From positions 62,001 to 126,000 of the forward strand of contig NZ_JALJCJ010000004.1 of NCBI RefSeq assembly GCF_022899935.1: DNA of 64,000 nucleotides, read 5' to 3'. A program made the position numbers and the translations under genes. Positions within the stretch are counted from its first letter, which is position 1; each line of letters starts with the position of its first letter. This document shows positions 1 through 8,836 of this stretch, piece by piece. The notes below the pieces were generated by a model. It saw only the letters and a program-made list of their open reading frames with translations, searched no databases and had not been told where the DNA came from. The DNA comes from Shinella curvata. Its GTDB lineage: Bacteria > Pseudomonadota > Alphaproteobacteria > Rhizobiales > Rhizobiaceae.

Positions 1-848
1 GCCGGGCGCTGCTCGAAAAGGGTGATGCCGACATCGCAGTCGGTCTGCCTCCCAAGGAAAATGCTGAGCTTGCAGCTGCTGGAAACGTCAACGTTGTTGG
101 CGATTTGATCCAGAACGAGATGTACTGGCTCTCCATGCAGGTCGACATGAAGCCGTTCAACGACGTCCGCGTCAGAAAGGCGATCGCCTACGCGCTGCCA
201 TACGATGCGATCATGAAGCAGGCCTTCTACGACCGAGCCGTCCCAATGTATGGCGCGAAAAATGTGACGTCCTATCCGCCAAAATGGCCGGCGGTATCGC
301 CGTACAACACCGACCTCGACAAGGCTAAGGCACTTCTTGCGGAAGCGGGCTATGCCGACGGCTTTTCAACGGAGCTCTTCATCGACTTGACGTCGGCGAC
401 TGTGCAGGAGCCCATGGCACTGCTCATCCAGGAGCAACTCAAGAAGATCGGCATCGAAGTCACCATCAACAAGGTTCCTGCCTCCGAGCGCTTCGCCAAG
501 ATGGCGAGCAAAACCATGCCTATGGATATCAACTCGTTCTACGGCTGGCTGGACTATCCGGAATACTTCTTCTTCTGGAACTACCACGGCAAGAACAACA
601 GCGTGTTCAACACGTCCAACTACAAAAACGCTGAACTCGACAAGCTTGTCGACAGCGCCCAGTCCAATGATCTCGACAAGGGGCAGTACGACAAGGCGAT
701 CTCCGACATGATCGGCATCGTGATGAACGATGTCCCGCGCGTACCTGTCGCCCAGGTGTTCTCGGACGTCGCAATGCGCAAGAACGTTCTAGGGTATACC
801 TATTGGTACCATACTCACGTTGATTACAGGGACATCTCGAAACAATGA
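1..848 (+). CDS. ABC transporter substrate-binding protein, peptide/opine type (C-terminal part)
   Basis: This is the C-terminal part of a family 5 solute-binding protein, the periplasmic component that would deliver a peptide-, opine- or nickel-like ligand to the permeases encoded next. The reading frame is open from base 3, so the signal peptide and N-lobe lie outside the window. Family 5 features visible are the segment reading as 'DVRVRKAIAYALPYD' (a conserved hinge-side helix), 'AKALLAEAGYADGF' and the C-terminal 'YRDISKQ' tail. It is followed after about 107 bases by the permease genes of the same system. The ligand cannot be read from sequence, although the downstream amidase suggests an amide. 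Confidence 0.9.
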   Translation, partial: RALLEKGDADIAVGLPPKENAELAAAGNVNVVGDLIQNEMYWLSMQVDMKPFNDVRVRKAIAYALPYDAIMKQAFYDRAVPMYGAKNVTSYPPKWPAVSPYNTDLDKAKALLAEAGYADGFSTELFIDLTSATVQEPMALLIQEQLKKIGIEVTINKVPASERFAKMASKTMPMDINSFYGWLDYPEYFFFWNYHGKNNSVFNTSNYKNAELDKLVDSAQSNDLDKGQYDKAISDMIGIVMNDVPRVPVAQVFSDVAMRKNVLGYTYWYHTHVDYRDISKQ

Positions 849-955
849 TCGTCGGCCGCCGCCTGCTCAAAAGAGAGCCGAGCGGCGGCTGCCCGTCCCC
901 TTGGCGCGCATAGACCGAACTTCGGTCGCGTGCCCAGCCGTTGAAAGCACACGCA

Positions 956-1978
956 ATGAACACGCTAATAACCATCTTGCGGCGCGTGTTGGTGGCGGTC
1001 CCCACAATCATTGGGGTTGTCATCGTCACCTTCATTCTCCAGCGCGCACTGCCTGGCGATCCTGCGGTCTTTTATGCAGGTCCTTCCGCCAATCCGGAGG
1101 TCGTCGCAAGGGTGCGCGAGCAGCTTGGTCTTGACCAACCTGTTTTCATGCAATTTCTCGACTTCATTCGCCGCCTGACCCATGGTGACCTCGGTCTATC
1201 GATATCGAGCGGTCACCCCGTTCTCGATGACCTCCTGTCGCGCGCTCCGGCCTCGATCGAGTTGACGCTGGCTGCTTTGCTGTTCGCGATCGTCGTCGGC
1301 CTGCCATTGGGCATGCTTGCCGCCCTCAAGCCAGGGACTTTGGTAGACCACGCATGTCGCGTCATTGTCACAGTCGGCGCTGCATTCCCGACATTCTTCG
1401 TCGCGCTCATTCTCATTTTTGTCTTCTATTACCAGTTGGGCATCGCTCCTGAACCTCTGGGCCAGCTCAACGAGATTTACGATACCATTCCGACGACCGT
1501 GACGGGCTTCCTGTTAATCGACACCCTTTTGGCAGGGGATACCGCGACGTTCCAGTCAGTTGCCATGAAGCTTGTCCTCCCGATGATTTCTCTCGGTCTG
1601 TTCGCTCTGGCTCCGATCGCCCGGATAACGCGCGCAGCGATGCTGGAAACCCTCTCGAGCGACTATTGTCGCACGGCTCGAGCCATGGGCCTGTCCTATT
1701 CGAGAATGGTCTTCAGCTACGCCCTTCGAAATGCCATGCTGCCGATTATCAGCATCCTCGGAATGGTCTTTTCCTTCCTTCTTGGCGGTAGCGTGCTCGT
1801 GGAGCAGGTCTTCGCGTGGCCGGGGATCGGAGCTTACGCGGTATCCGCCGTCATGGCCTCCGATTACGCCGCGGTCCAAGGCTTCGTCCTTCTGATGGCC
1901 GTTCTCTACGTCCTTCTCAATCTGGTGGTCGACTTGGTGATCACCGCAATAGACCCGAGGGTTCGCTATGAGCACTAA
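956..1978 (+). CDS. ABC transporter permease, DppB/OppB type
   Basis: This is an inner-membrane permease of a peptide/opine/nickel (DppBC-type) importer, which forms the channel together with the next gene. The N terminus (MNTLITILRRVLVAVPT) is the typical first helix of DppB proteins. It is followed by 'ALPGDPA', a periplasmic domain, and the EAA-loop region 'YCRTARAMGLS', which contacts the ATPases. An upstream in-frame TTG at 941 exists, but the ATG at 956 is preceded by GAAAG at a suitable distance and gives the normal family start. The stop overlaps the next gene by 11 bases, so the two are translated together. Confidence 0.92.
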   Translation: MNTLITILRRVLVAVPTIIGVVIVTFILQRALPGDPAVFYAGPSANPEVVARVREQLGLDQPVFMQFLDFIRRLTHGDLGLSISSGHPVLDDLLSRAPASIELTLAALLFAIVVGLPLGMLAALKPGTLVDHACRVIVTVGAAFPTFFVALILIFVFYYQLGIAPEPLGQLNEIYDTIPTTVTGFLLIDTLLAGDTATFQSVAMKLVLPMISLGLFALAPIARITRAAMLETLSSDYCRTARAMGLSYSRMVFSYALRNAMLPIISILGMVFSFLLGGSVLVEQVFAWPGIGAYAVSAVMASDYAAVQGFVLLMAVLYVLLNLVVDLVITAIDPRVRYEH

Positions 1979-2834
1979 GAAAACCGCGTTTTCGGAATTC
2001 ATGAGCGACGCTCGCTATATTGCGAGCACCAATAAGCTGACTTTCGGCGCAGCCTTGATCCTGCTGGCACTCGTGGTCTTAGCCGTGATCGGCCCCGCGA
2101 TTGCACCTTATGATCCGATCGCGACCGATGCCGCAAAAACGCTGCTGAAGCCGTCGTGGGCTCATCCTTTCGGAACAGACGCTTTGGGCAGGGATATCCT
2201 GAGCCGCGTGATCTACGCCACCCGTCTCGACCTTGGAATTGCAGTTGGCGCGGTCGCGGTCTCGTTCTTCATTGGCCTCGCGCTCGGCTCTATCGCCGGA
2301 TACGCGGGCGGCTGGACTGACACGATCATTGGCCGCTTGATGGATACAATCATGGCATTCCCGCTGTTCGTCCTGGCCATGGGTATCGTTGCGGCTTTGG
2401 GCAACAACGTCTTCAACATTATGGTCGCCACGGCCATCATCAACCTCCCGTTCTACACACGGTTCGCCAGGGCCGAGGTGAACGTCATCAGTAAGCTGAC
2501 TTATGTCGAGGCCGCGAGGATGGGTGGAAACGGGTCCGTTCGAATTCTCGCTACTCACATCACGCCGAACATCCTGCCCAAGATGGTAGTTCAGGCTTCC
2601 CTGAACCTGGGATGGGCGATCTTGAACGCTGCGGGCCTGTCATTTATCGGCCTCGGCGTTCGTCCCCCGACGCCTGAGTGGGGTATCATGGTCTCCGAAG
2701 GAGCGCCGTACATCTTCTCGGGCGAGTGGTGGACCTTCGTATTCCCAGGGCTTGCCCTCGTAATCGCTGTCTTCTGCTTCAACTTAGTTGGCGACGGATT
2801 GCGCGACCTCATCGATCCGCGAGCACGCACATGA
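1968..2834 (+). CDS. ABC transporter permease, DppC/OppC type
   Basis: This is the second inner-membrane permease of the peptide/opine-type importer. The sequence has the cytoplasmic N-terminal extension, the 'HPFGTDALGRDILSRVIYATR' region that is a hallmark of DppC proteins, and the EAA loop 'YVEAARMGGNGS'. The C terminus 'GDGLRDLIDPRAR' is also typical. The gene starts inside the 3' end of the dppB-like gene and its stop shares ATGA with the following ATPase gene. The five transporter genes and the amidase therefore form one coupled transcription unit. Confidence 0.93.
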   Translation: MSTKKTAFSEFMSDARYIASTNKLTFGAALILLALVVLAVIGPAIAPYDPIATDAAKTLLKPSWAHPFGTDALGRDILSRVIYATRLDLGIAVGAVAVSFFIGLALGSIAGYAGGWTDTIIGRLMDTIMAFPLFVLAMGIVAALGNNVFNIMVATAIINLPFYTRFARAEVNVISKLTYVEAARMGGNGSVRILATHITPNILPKMVVQASLNLGWAILNAAGLSFIGLGVRPPTPEWGIMVSEGAPYIFSGEWWTFVFPGLALVIAVFCFNLVGDGLRDLIDPRART

Positions 2835-3787
2835 CAAAACAGCTTCTCAGCGTACAGGACCTCTCGATCGACTTCCTTACTCGTCGTGGACGAGTGCAGG
2901 CTCTCGAAGATGTAAGTTTCACCGTTAGCGAAGGCGAGATTCTCGGCATCGTCGGCGAGAGCGGCTCGGGTAAGTCGGTCCTCTCGTACAGTATCATGGG
3001 CCTGTCTGACAAAGCGGCCAATATTCGATCGGGAAGTATCGATTTCAGAGGTGTTCCCCTGAAGCCCGAGAAGATGGCGGATTTGCGCGGTCGGGAAATC
3101 TCCATGGTCTTCCAGAGCCCGCGAACGGCCTTAAACCCCATCCGCAAGGTAGGGCATCAGATCGAGGACGTATTGCGCCGGCATACACCCCTTCGAGGAA
3201 AGGTTCTGAAGTCGGCGGCTATCGAGGCGTTGGCTCGGGTGAGAATCCCAGACCCCGAGCGCCGATACGAAGCTTACCCGTTCGAAATGTCGGGCGGTAT
3301 GTGTCAACGAGTAATGATCGCCATGGCTCTTGCATGTAAGCCGGCGCTGTTGATTTGCGACGAGCCGACGACCGGATTGGACGTGACAACTCAGGCCGTT
3401 ATCATGGACCTGGTCCGCGATCTGGTGGCCGAGACCAAAATGGCCGCTATCCTGATCACACACGATCTTGCTCTAGCCGGCGAGTACTGTGATCGAATTG
3501 CGGTCATGCATGCCGGACACATCGTCGAGGTCGCGCAATCTCGCAGTTTCCCCAACGAACTCAAGCATCCGTATACGGAACGGCTGTTTGCGGCTCTGCC
3601 GTCGGCGGCTGCCAACCTGAGCGAACTGGCGATCATTCCTGGTAGCCTACCAGACCTAAGAGGCGCGCTCCCTCCTTGTCGTTACATCGCCCGGTGTGAA
3701 CGCGCCAAAGAGGACTGTTCGCTCGGGCCTTTACCGTGGACGAAAATCGACTCCGACCACCTTGTTCGTTGCAGGTACCCAAAATGA
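2831..3787 (+). CDS. ABC transporter ATP-binding protein, DppD type
   Basis: This is the first of two nucleotide-binding subunits powering the peptide/opine-type importer. Walker A is GESGSGKS at residues 42-49, the signature is 'MSGGMCQRV' and Walker B is 'LLICDEPTTGLD'. The C-terminal oligopeptide-transporter extension carries the usual cysteine-rich tail ('CRYIARCERAKEDC'), which binds a metal cluster in related proteins. The start is the ATG at 2831 that overlaps the upstream stop (ATGA). A longer in-frame extension back to 2678 would run through dppC and is not used. Confidence 0.93.
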   Translation: MTKQLLSVQDLSIDFLTRRGRVQALEDVSFTVSEGEILGIVGESGSGKSVLSYSIMGLSDKAANIRSGSIDFRGVPLKPEKMADLRGREISMVFQSPRTALNPIRKVGHQIEDVLRRHTPLRGKVLKSAAIEALARVRIPDPERRYEAYPFEMSGGMCQRVMIAMALACKPALLICDEPTTGLDVTTQAVIMDLVRDLVAETKMAAILITHDLALAGEYCDRIAVMHAGHIVEVAQSRSFPNELKHPYTERLFAALPSAAANLSELAIIPGSLPDLRGALPPCRYIARCERAKEDCSLGPLPWTKIDSDHLVRCRYPK

Positions 3788-4818
3788 AAAATCTCATCAC
3801 TGCACGCGGTCTTACAAAACGCTTTTCTGTACAGCGCGGATTGAAAACACATTGGGTACACGCGGTTGACGACCTGAATTTTTCGATTGGGGAGGGCGAA
3901 TGCGTCGGCCTTGTCGGAGAGTCAGGCTGTGGCAAGACCATCTTGTCGCGCTTGCTTTCCCGCATGATCGACCCGACGTCAGGATCGATTATGTTCGATC
4001 AGGTCGACTTGACGAAGATGCCGACGAAGAAGTTCGCAGATTCCCTCCATCGCGCCCAGATTCAGATCGTTTTCCAAGACCCTACGGAATCTCTGAATCC
4101 GCACTTCACGGCGTTTCAGGCGGTAGCAGACCCACTACGCCGATTGATGTCCAATCTCAGCGCAGCTGAAGTCGAGGAAAAGGTGAACCAAGCGTTCGAT
4201 GACGTCGGATTGCCAAGAGCGCTTGGGTCACGCTATCCGCATCAGCTCTCTGGCGGCCAAAAAGCACGTATCGGGATAGCTCGGGCGATTGCGGTCGAGC
4301 CGCGCCTGCTTATTCTCGACGAGCCAACATCGGCTTTGGACGTGTCCGTTCAGTCGACAATCCTGCGTCTTTTGGGCGAACTGCGCGCCAAGCGCGGCAT
4401 GAGTTACCTCTTTGTCACTCACGATTTGGAGGTGGTGCGAATCATCAGTGATCGCATCTTGGTGATGTACCTCGGCAAGATCATCGAAAGCGGACCGGCG
4501 AACCAAGTGTTCGAAAATCCCGTTCATCCCTATACTAAGGCTCTCCTGGCGGCGAGCCCAGACCCCGCCCGGCGCGGCATCAAAACGCAGAGATTGGAAG
4601 GGTCTGCGAGCAGTCCGATCGACCCCGACCCCAATGTGTGCCGGTTTGCTGGCCGCTGTCCTGTCGAAATGAGCAACTGCCGCTCGGTCATGCCTCCGCT
4701 TATCGAGGTCGAAGAGGGACATCACGCAGCTTGTCATCGCGCTGAGCCTCGTGGAGCGCAAGTGACGCATCTTCCATCGCGCAAGCCCGCATTTCCAAAC
4801 TCGGGAGTACGTCAATGA
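3784..4818 (+). CDS. ABC transporter ATP-binding protein, DppF type
   Basis: This is the second ATPase subunit of the same importer. Walker A is GESGCGKT at residues 45-52, followed by the Q-loop region 'IVFQDPTESLNP', signature 'LSGGQKARIGIARAI' and Walker B '[16 protein letters not shown]'. The C-terminal 'CRFAGRCPVEMSNC' motif marks the oligopeptide-type extension. ATGA overlaps join it to dppD upstream (3784-3787) and to the amidase downstream (4815-4818), so it sits in the middle of a tightly coupled operon. Confidence 0.93.
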   Translation: MKNLITARGLTKRFSVQRGLKTHWVHAVDDLNFSIGEGECVGLVGESGCGKTILSRLLSRMIDPTSGSIMFDQVDLTKMPTKKFADSLHRAQIQIVFQDPTESLNPHFTAFQAVADPLRRLMSNLSAAEVEEKVNQAFDDVGLPRALGSRYPHQLSGGQKARIGIARAIAVEPRLLILDEPTSALDVSVQSTILRLLGELRAKRGMSYLFVTHDLEVVRIISDRILVMYLGKIIESGPANQVFENPVHPYTKALLAASPDPARRGIKTQRLEGSASSPIDPDPNVCRFAGRCPVEMSNCRSVMPPLIEVEEGHHAACHRAEPRGAQVTHLPSRKPAFPNSGVRQ

Positions 4819-6266
4819 CGCCGAATGAATACACTGAATTGACTGCGCTCGACATCAGAGACCTGGTATCATCTCGGCAGGTCAGCGCCCTGGAAGTCAT
4901 CGAAGCCGCATTCGCTGTTTTGGAGGAAGCGGAACCTCACATCCACGCGTTTGCTACGCTGGACAAGGAGGGTGCAATACGTGCCGCCAGACAGCTTGAT
5001 GCCGACCTCGCGCAAGGTCAAAGCGTGGGTCCGCTCGCTGGGGTGCCGGTCGCCATCAAAGACCTCGTCCTCACAAAGGGTTTGCGGACGACATTCGGCT
5101 CCCGACTGTACAAAGACTTCATTCCAGAAGATGACGACATCGTCGTCGAACGCCTCAAGGCGGCCGGCGCGATTGTGATTGGAAAAACGAATGCATCGGA
5201 GTTTGGTTACTCGGCGCACGGGTGCAACCTCCTCTTCGAACCAACCTGCAACCCGTGGGACCTGACGAAGACGCCTGGAGGATCGAGTGCGGGGTCAGCA
5301 GCCGCGGTAGCAGCAAAAGTTTGCCCGTTGTCGATCGGAAGCGATGGCGGCGGCTCAATACGCATACCCTCGGCCCTGACGGGCAATGTCGGTATCAAGG
5401 CCTCGATGGGACGAGTTCCGCTTTGGCCCGGATGCCGCGACGAGCGCCTACCCGGCGCGTCCGGTTGGGAATCTCTTGAGCACGTCGGTCCGATCACCAG
5501 GAACGTCGCGGACGCTGCCCTCATGCTGTCCGTGATCGCGGGGGCGGATCGTCGAGACCGTCTGTCTAACAATACCAGCGACGTTGATTGGCTTGCGGCC
5601 GCCAGCTCCGACATCCCAAGGGGATTGCGCGTAGCCTACTGGCCGGACTGGAACGACCAGCCAACCGATCCTCGCATCAAGGAGAAGGTAACCGAAGCCG
5701 TTGGCAAACTGTCGGAAGTATACGGGTTTGACGTTGTCGAAAGCTCGCCTCCGGCTGTGGAGATCGTAAAGGCGTTTCAGACGATCATGGCACTGGAGAC
5801 GGACATCACGGGGATTCGTCGGCTTGTCGAACAGTCTCAGGAGCCCGTTGGCGAGGCCCTTCACGAATTGCTTGCGCGGAGGCTTCCGTTTGAAGCTGCT
5901 ACCGACGCGATTACGACACGGAAGGCGTTTGTGAACGCGATGGCGGTCGTCATGGGATCGATCGATCTCATTCTCACGCCAACCGTGGCTCTTCTTCCCA
6001 TGGCGGCAGACGGCACCGGCAAAAGCCAGATCGCAGGCAAGGATGTGAGCTACGACGACTACGCTCGGTTCACGTTCCCGTTCAATCTGACTGGACAGCC
6101 CGCTGCGAGTATTCAGTGCGGTATCGTCGACGGTTTCCCCGTCGGTCTGCAGATCGTCGGTAGGCATCTCGATGACGCCACTGTGCTGCGAGCCGCTGCG
6201 GCCTTTGAACGGGTTCTCCCTCCGCAGAGTGCACCTCTGAAATGGCGGAAGGTGACGGCGATGTGA
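4815..6266 (+). CDS. Amidase signature family hydrolase
   Basis: This is a cytoplasmic amidase that would hydrolyse a carboxamide to acid plus ammonia or amine. It carries a complete Ser-cisSer-Lys triad: Lys82 (in 'VAIKD'), Ser157 (in 'GGSSAGSAA') and Ser181 (in 'GSDGGGSIR'), with the 24-residue spacing between the two serines seen in characterised members. Its 483 residues are normal for the family. Coupling by ATGA to the last transporter gene implies that it acts on the imported ligand or on its first product. GatA (Glu-tRNA amidotransferase subunit) is unlikely because no gatB or gatC is nearby. Confidence 0.92.
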   Translation: MTPNEYTELTALDIRDLVSSRQVSALEVIEAAFAVLEEAEPHIHAFATLDKEGAIRAARQLDADLAQGQSVGPLAGVPVAIKDLVLTKGLRTTFGSRLYKDFIPEDDDIVVERLKAAGAIVIGKTNASEFGYSAHGCNLLFEPTCNPWDLTKTPGGSSAGSAAAVAAKVCPLSIGSDGGGSIRIPSALTGNVGIKASMGRVPLWPGCRDERLPGASGWESLEHVGPITRNVADAALMLSVIAGADRRDRLSNNTSDVDWLAAASSDIPRGLRVAYWPDWNDQPTDPRIKEKVTEAVGKLSEVYGFDVVESSPPAVEIVKAFQTIMALETDITGIRRLVEQSQEPVGEALHELLARRLPFEAATDAITTRKAFVNAMAVVMGSIDLILTPTVALLPMAADGTGKSQIAGKDVSYDDYARFTFPFNLTGQPAASIQCGIVDGFPVGLQIVGRHLDDATVLRAAAAFERVLPPQSAPLKWRKVTAM

Positions 6267-6449
6267 TGAGAGAGCGCGAGACCCGCCCGTAGTGAGACAG
6301 TAGGCCCTTAACGGCTCATCTCCAACTCGAAGACAAAACGAATTTCGATCAGCTCGCCGCGACCGCTGGCGGGCCCGACGACGCGCAGCTGTACGCCATC
6401 GCTTTCTGGCGAAACCGCAGAGGTCAGTCGGCGAACAAGGAGCATGTCA

Positions 6450-7241
6450 ATGAACCTAAATCTGAATGGCCAGGTCGCGTTGGTAACGGGATCGACGAAG
6501 GGGATCGGTTTTGCCGTCGCTGCTGGCCTGGCAAGCATGGGAGCGGAGGTTGTCGTGCAGGGACGCTCACAGAGGTCCGTGGATGCGGCAGTTGAAGCCT
6601 TGCGCGTAGACCAAGACGTTCACGTCCGAGGAATAGCCGCCGATCTAACGATTGCTTCCGACATATCCCGACTGTGCGAAGAGCTTCCGCGTATAGACGT
6701 CCTCGTAAACAATGCTGGCTTCTACAACCAGAAGGATTTTTTCCAGATAACCGACGACGAATGGGATGAGATGTTCCGGCTTAATCTCATGTCCGGTGTC
6801 TGTCTCACGCGTCACTACCTCCAGGGCATGCTCGACAAGGGCTGGGGCCGGATCGTGAACGTCTCCAGCGAATCCGGCGTGTTCATCCCCAAAGAGATGA
6901 TTCACTACGGTGTCTCCAAGGCAGCTCAACTGGCGTTCAGCCGAGGGGTTGCAGAACTCACGGCGGGAACCAACGTCACCGTCAACTCCGTTCTGCCTGG
7001 CCCCACCTGGGTCGAGACCACAAGCGATCAGATCAAGCAACGCGCGCTGGAGCAAAACGTCAGCGAGCGCGAATTGATGGCGCGAACCTTCAGCACGCGC
7101 CGCCCGACATCGCTCATCCAGCGCTACACCACGCCAGAAGAAGTGGCGAACGTCATTTGTTTTCTCTGCAGCCCCGCGGCCGCCGCCACGAACGGAGCCC
7201 CAATACGGGCCGACGGCGGAATAGTGCGCACCTTTGCGTAG
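6450..7241 (+). CDS. Short-chain dehydrogenase/reductase (SDR)
   Basis: This is an NAD(P)-dependent oxidoreductase of the classical SDR family. Motifs are TGSTKGIG (residues 13-20) for the cofactor, NNAG (87-90), catalytic Ser140, and Tyr153/Lys157 in YxxxK. The C-terminal part 'SPAAAATNGAPIRADGG' is the usual SDR ending. AAGGAG at 6437-6442 lies 7 bases before the ATG at 6450, which is preferred over the ATG at 6444 that would leave only one base. The substrate is unknown. The position after the amidase and before a CoA-transferase suggests oxidation of a hydroxyl group in the same catabolic route. Confidence 0.9.
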   Translation: MNLNLNGQVALVTGSTKGIGFAVAAGLASMGAEVVVQGRSQRSVDAAVEALRVDQDVHVRGIAADLTIASDISRLCEELPRIDVLVNNAGFYNQKDFFQITDDEWDEMFRLNLMSGVCLTRHYLQGMLDKGWGRIVNVSSESGVFIPKEMIHYGVSKAAQLAFSRGVAELTAGTNVTVNSVLPGPTWVETTSDQIKQRALEQNVSERELMARTFSTRRPTSLIQRYTTPEEVANVICFLCSPAAAATNGAPIRADGGIVRTFA

Positions 7242-7298
7242 GCGCACACCCAACAATCTGACTATGCGAGAGAAACAGAGCCTTTAGAGGAAACTCCA

Positions 7299-8825
7299 AT
7301 GAAAAACGTCAACATCATCACTGCCGAGGATGCGGCATCCTGGGTGAAGGACAACGATTGCCTCGCGATTTGTGGCTGCGAGAACGTCCTTGCCCCCGAT
7401 GCGCTCCTGCGCGCCCTCGGAGAGCGCTACGCTCAATGCGGGTCGCCCAAAGCCATCACAGAAATCCATCCCATTGTCGTAGGCATGGGCGAGGGGCGCG
7501 GCCTCGAAAACCTGGCCCACCCCGGTCTGGTCGCCACCGCAATCGGCAGCGGATACAGCTACCTCAAGAGCTCACGATATACCGAGCTTCTCAAGCAAGG
7601 GGCGTTCGCGGCGCACGTCGCCCCGATGGGAACCATCTTCCAGATGCTACGAGATTGCGCCGCTGGACGAAAGCGGACCTACACGAAGGTAGGCCTCGGA
7701 ACCTTCGTCGATCCAGACGTCGAAGGCGGACGCATGAACCGGGCGGCCGGGGAGTCGCTCGCCAGGCATGTGGAGATCGAAGGTGATGTCCATCTCGCCT
7801 ACGATGTGCGGCCAATCAACGTGGCGTTCCTGCGCGGCACGACTGCGGACGAATGCGGCAACATCAGCCTCGAGGATGAGCCGGTATCGCTCGGCATCAA
7901 GGCCATCGCACAAGCAACCAAGGCTTCCGGCGGTAGGGTCGTTGCCCAGGTTCGCCGGATGACGCAGAAAGGGTCGATCCATCCAAGGATGGTCGAAGTT
8001 CCTGGCATATTCGTTGACGCCGTCGTCGTGGTGCCCGACCAGGAACTCGCGGGTGGACGCCTCAATCCGGCACTAACGGGTGCGGTTCGTCTGCCGGTTG
8101 GCGATGTCGGCATCGTTCCTCCCGGTGTCGAACGTATCGTTGCGAGCAGAGCAAGCTTTGAGGTGTTCGACGGAGCGACCGTCAACCTCGGCGTTGGAAT
8201 GCCGATCGCCGTGCCCACCATCCTTCACGAGCGACGGTTAGCGCCGAATGCGACCTATTTTCCCGAACATGGTTCGCTGGGCGGCATCCCCGGCGAACGG
8301 GCGATCTTCGGGACCAACATAAACCCCGATGCCATCATCGACTCGACGTCGGTCTTCGATTGCTTCCAGGGTGGCGGGCTGGACATCACATTCCTTGGCT
8401 GCGGGCAGATCGACGCCAACGGCAACGTCAACGTCAGCAAGTTCAACGGCATCGTTCCCGGGTGCGGCGGATTCATCGACATTGTAAGCAGAACGCCTCG
8501 CATTGTGTTCTGTGGAGCGTTCAGCGCCGGCGGCCTCGAGATCGGGACAGAAGACGGTCGCCTTATCATTAAGAACGAAGGCAAATTCAGCAAGTTCGTG
8601 CCCGTCGTGGAGCAGGTGACGTTCAACGCTAAGCTTGCGGTCGAACGTGGCCAGCGGGTCACCTACGTCACCGAGCGGGCAGTGTTTGAGGGACGTCCTG
8701 ACGGGCTCGAACTGGTTGAGGTCGCACCGGGCGTCGATATCGAGCGTGACATTCTCCGCCTGATCCCGTTCTCGGTCAAAATTGCCGAACACCTCAAGAC
8801 CATGGAAGTCGGCCACTTCAGCTAA
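7299..8825 (+). CDS. Acyl-CoA:acetate/3-ketoacid CoA-transferase, fused alpha-beta type (YdiF-like)
   Basis: This is a class I CoA-transferase that moves CoA between a donor acyl-CoA and a carboxylic acid, via a glutamyl-CoA intermediate. The single chain carries both halves: an N-terminal AtoD-like half with 'GLGTFVDPDVEGGRMN' around residues 132-147, and a C-terminal AtoA-like half with 'LGVGMP' near 297 and the catalytic Glu323 in 'PEHGSLGG'. The ending 'TERAVFEGRPDGLELVEVAPGVD' matches the YdiF/acetate CoA-transferase group. AGAGGAAA precedes the ATG. It would activate an acid made by the upstream steps for further oxidation. Confidence 0.92.
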   Translation: MKNVNIITAEDAASWVKDNDCLAICGCENVLAPDALLRALGERYAQCGSPKAITEIHPIVVGMGEGRGLENLAHPGLVATAIGSGYSYLKSSRYTELLKQGAFAAHVAPMGTIFQMLRDCAAGRKRTYTKVGLGTFVDPDVEGGRMNRAAGESLARHVEIEGDVHLAYDVRPINVAFLRGTTADECGNISLEDEPVSLGIKAIAQATKASGGRVVAQVRRMTQKGSIHPRMVEVPGIFVDAVVVVPDQELAGGRLNPALTGAVRLPVGDVGIVPPGVERIVASRASFEVFDGATVNLGVGMPIAVPTILHERRLAPNATYFPEHGSLGGIPGERAIFGTNINPDAIIDSTSVFDCFQGGGLDITFLGCGQIDANGNVNVSKFNGIVPGCGGFIDIVSRTPRIVFCGAFSAGGLEIGTEDGRLIIKNEGKFSKFVPVVEQVTFNAKLAVERGQRVTYVTERAVFEGRPDGLELVEVAPGVDIERDILRLIPFSVKIAEHLKTMEVGHFS

Positions 8826-8836
8826 GGATGATTGAT

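Noticed and set aside
4815-6266. GatA subunit of Glu-tRNA amidotransferase
   Set aside because: No gatB or gatC genes are nearby and the gene is coupled to a catabolic transporter.
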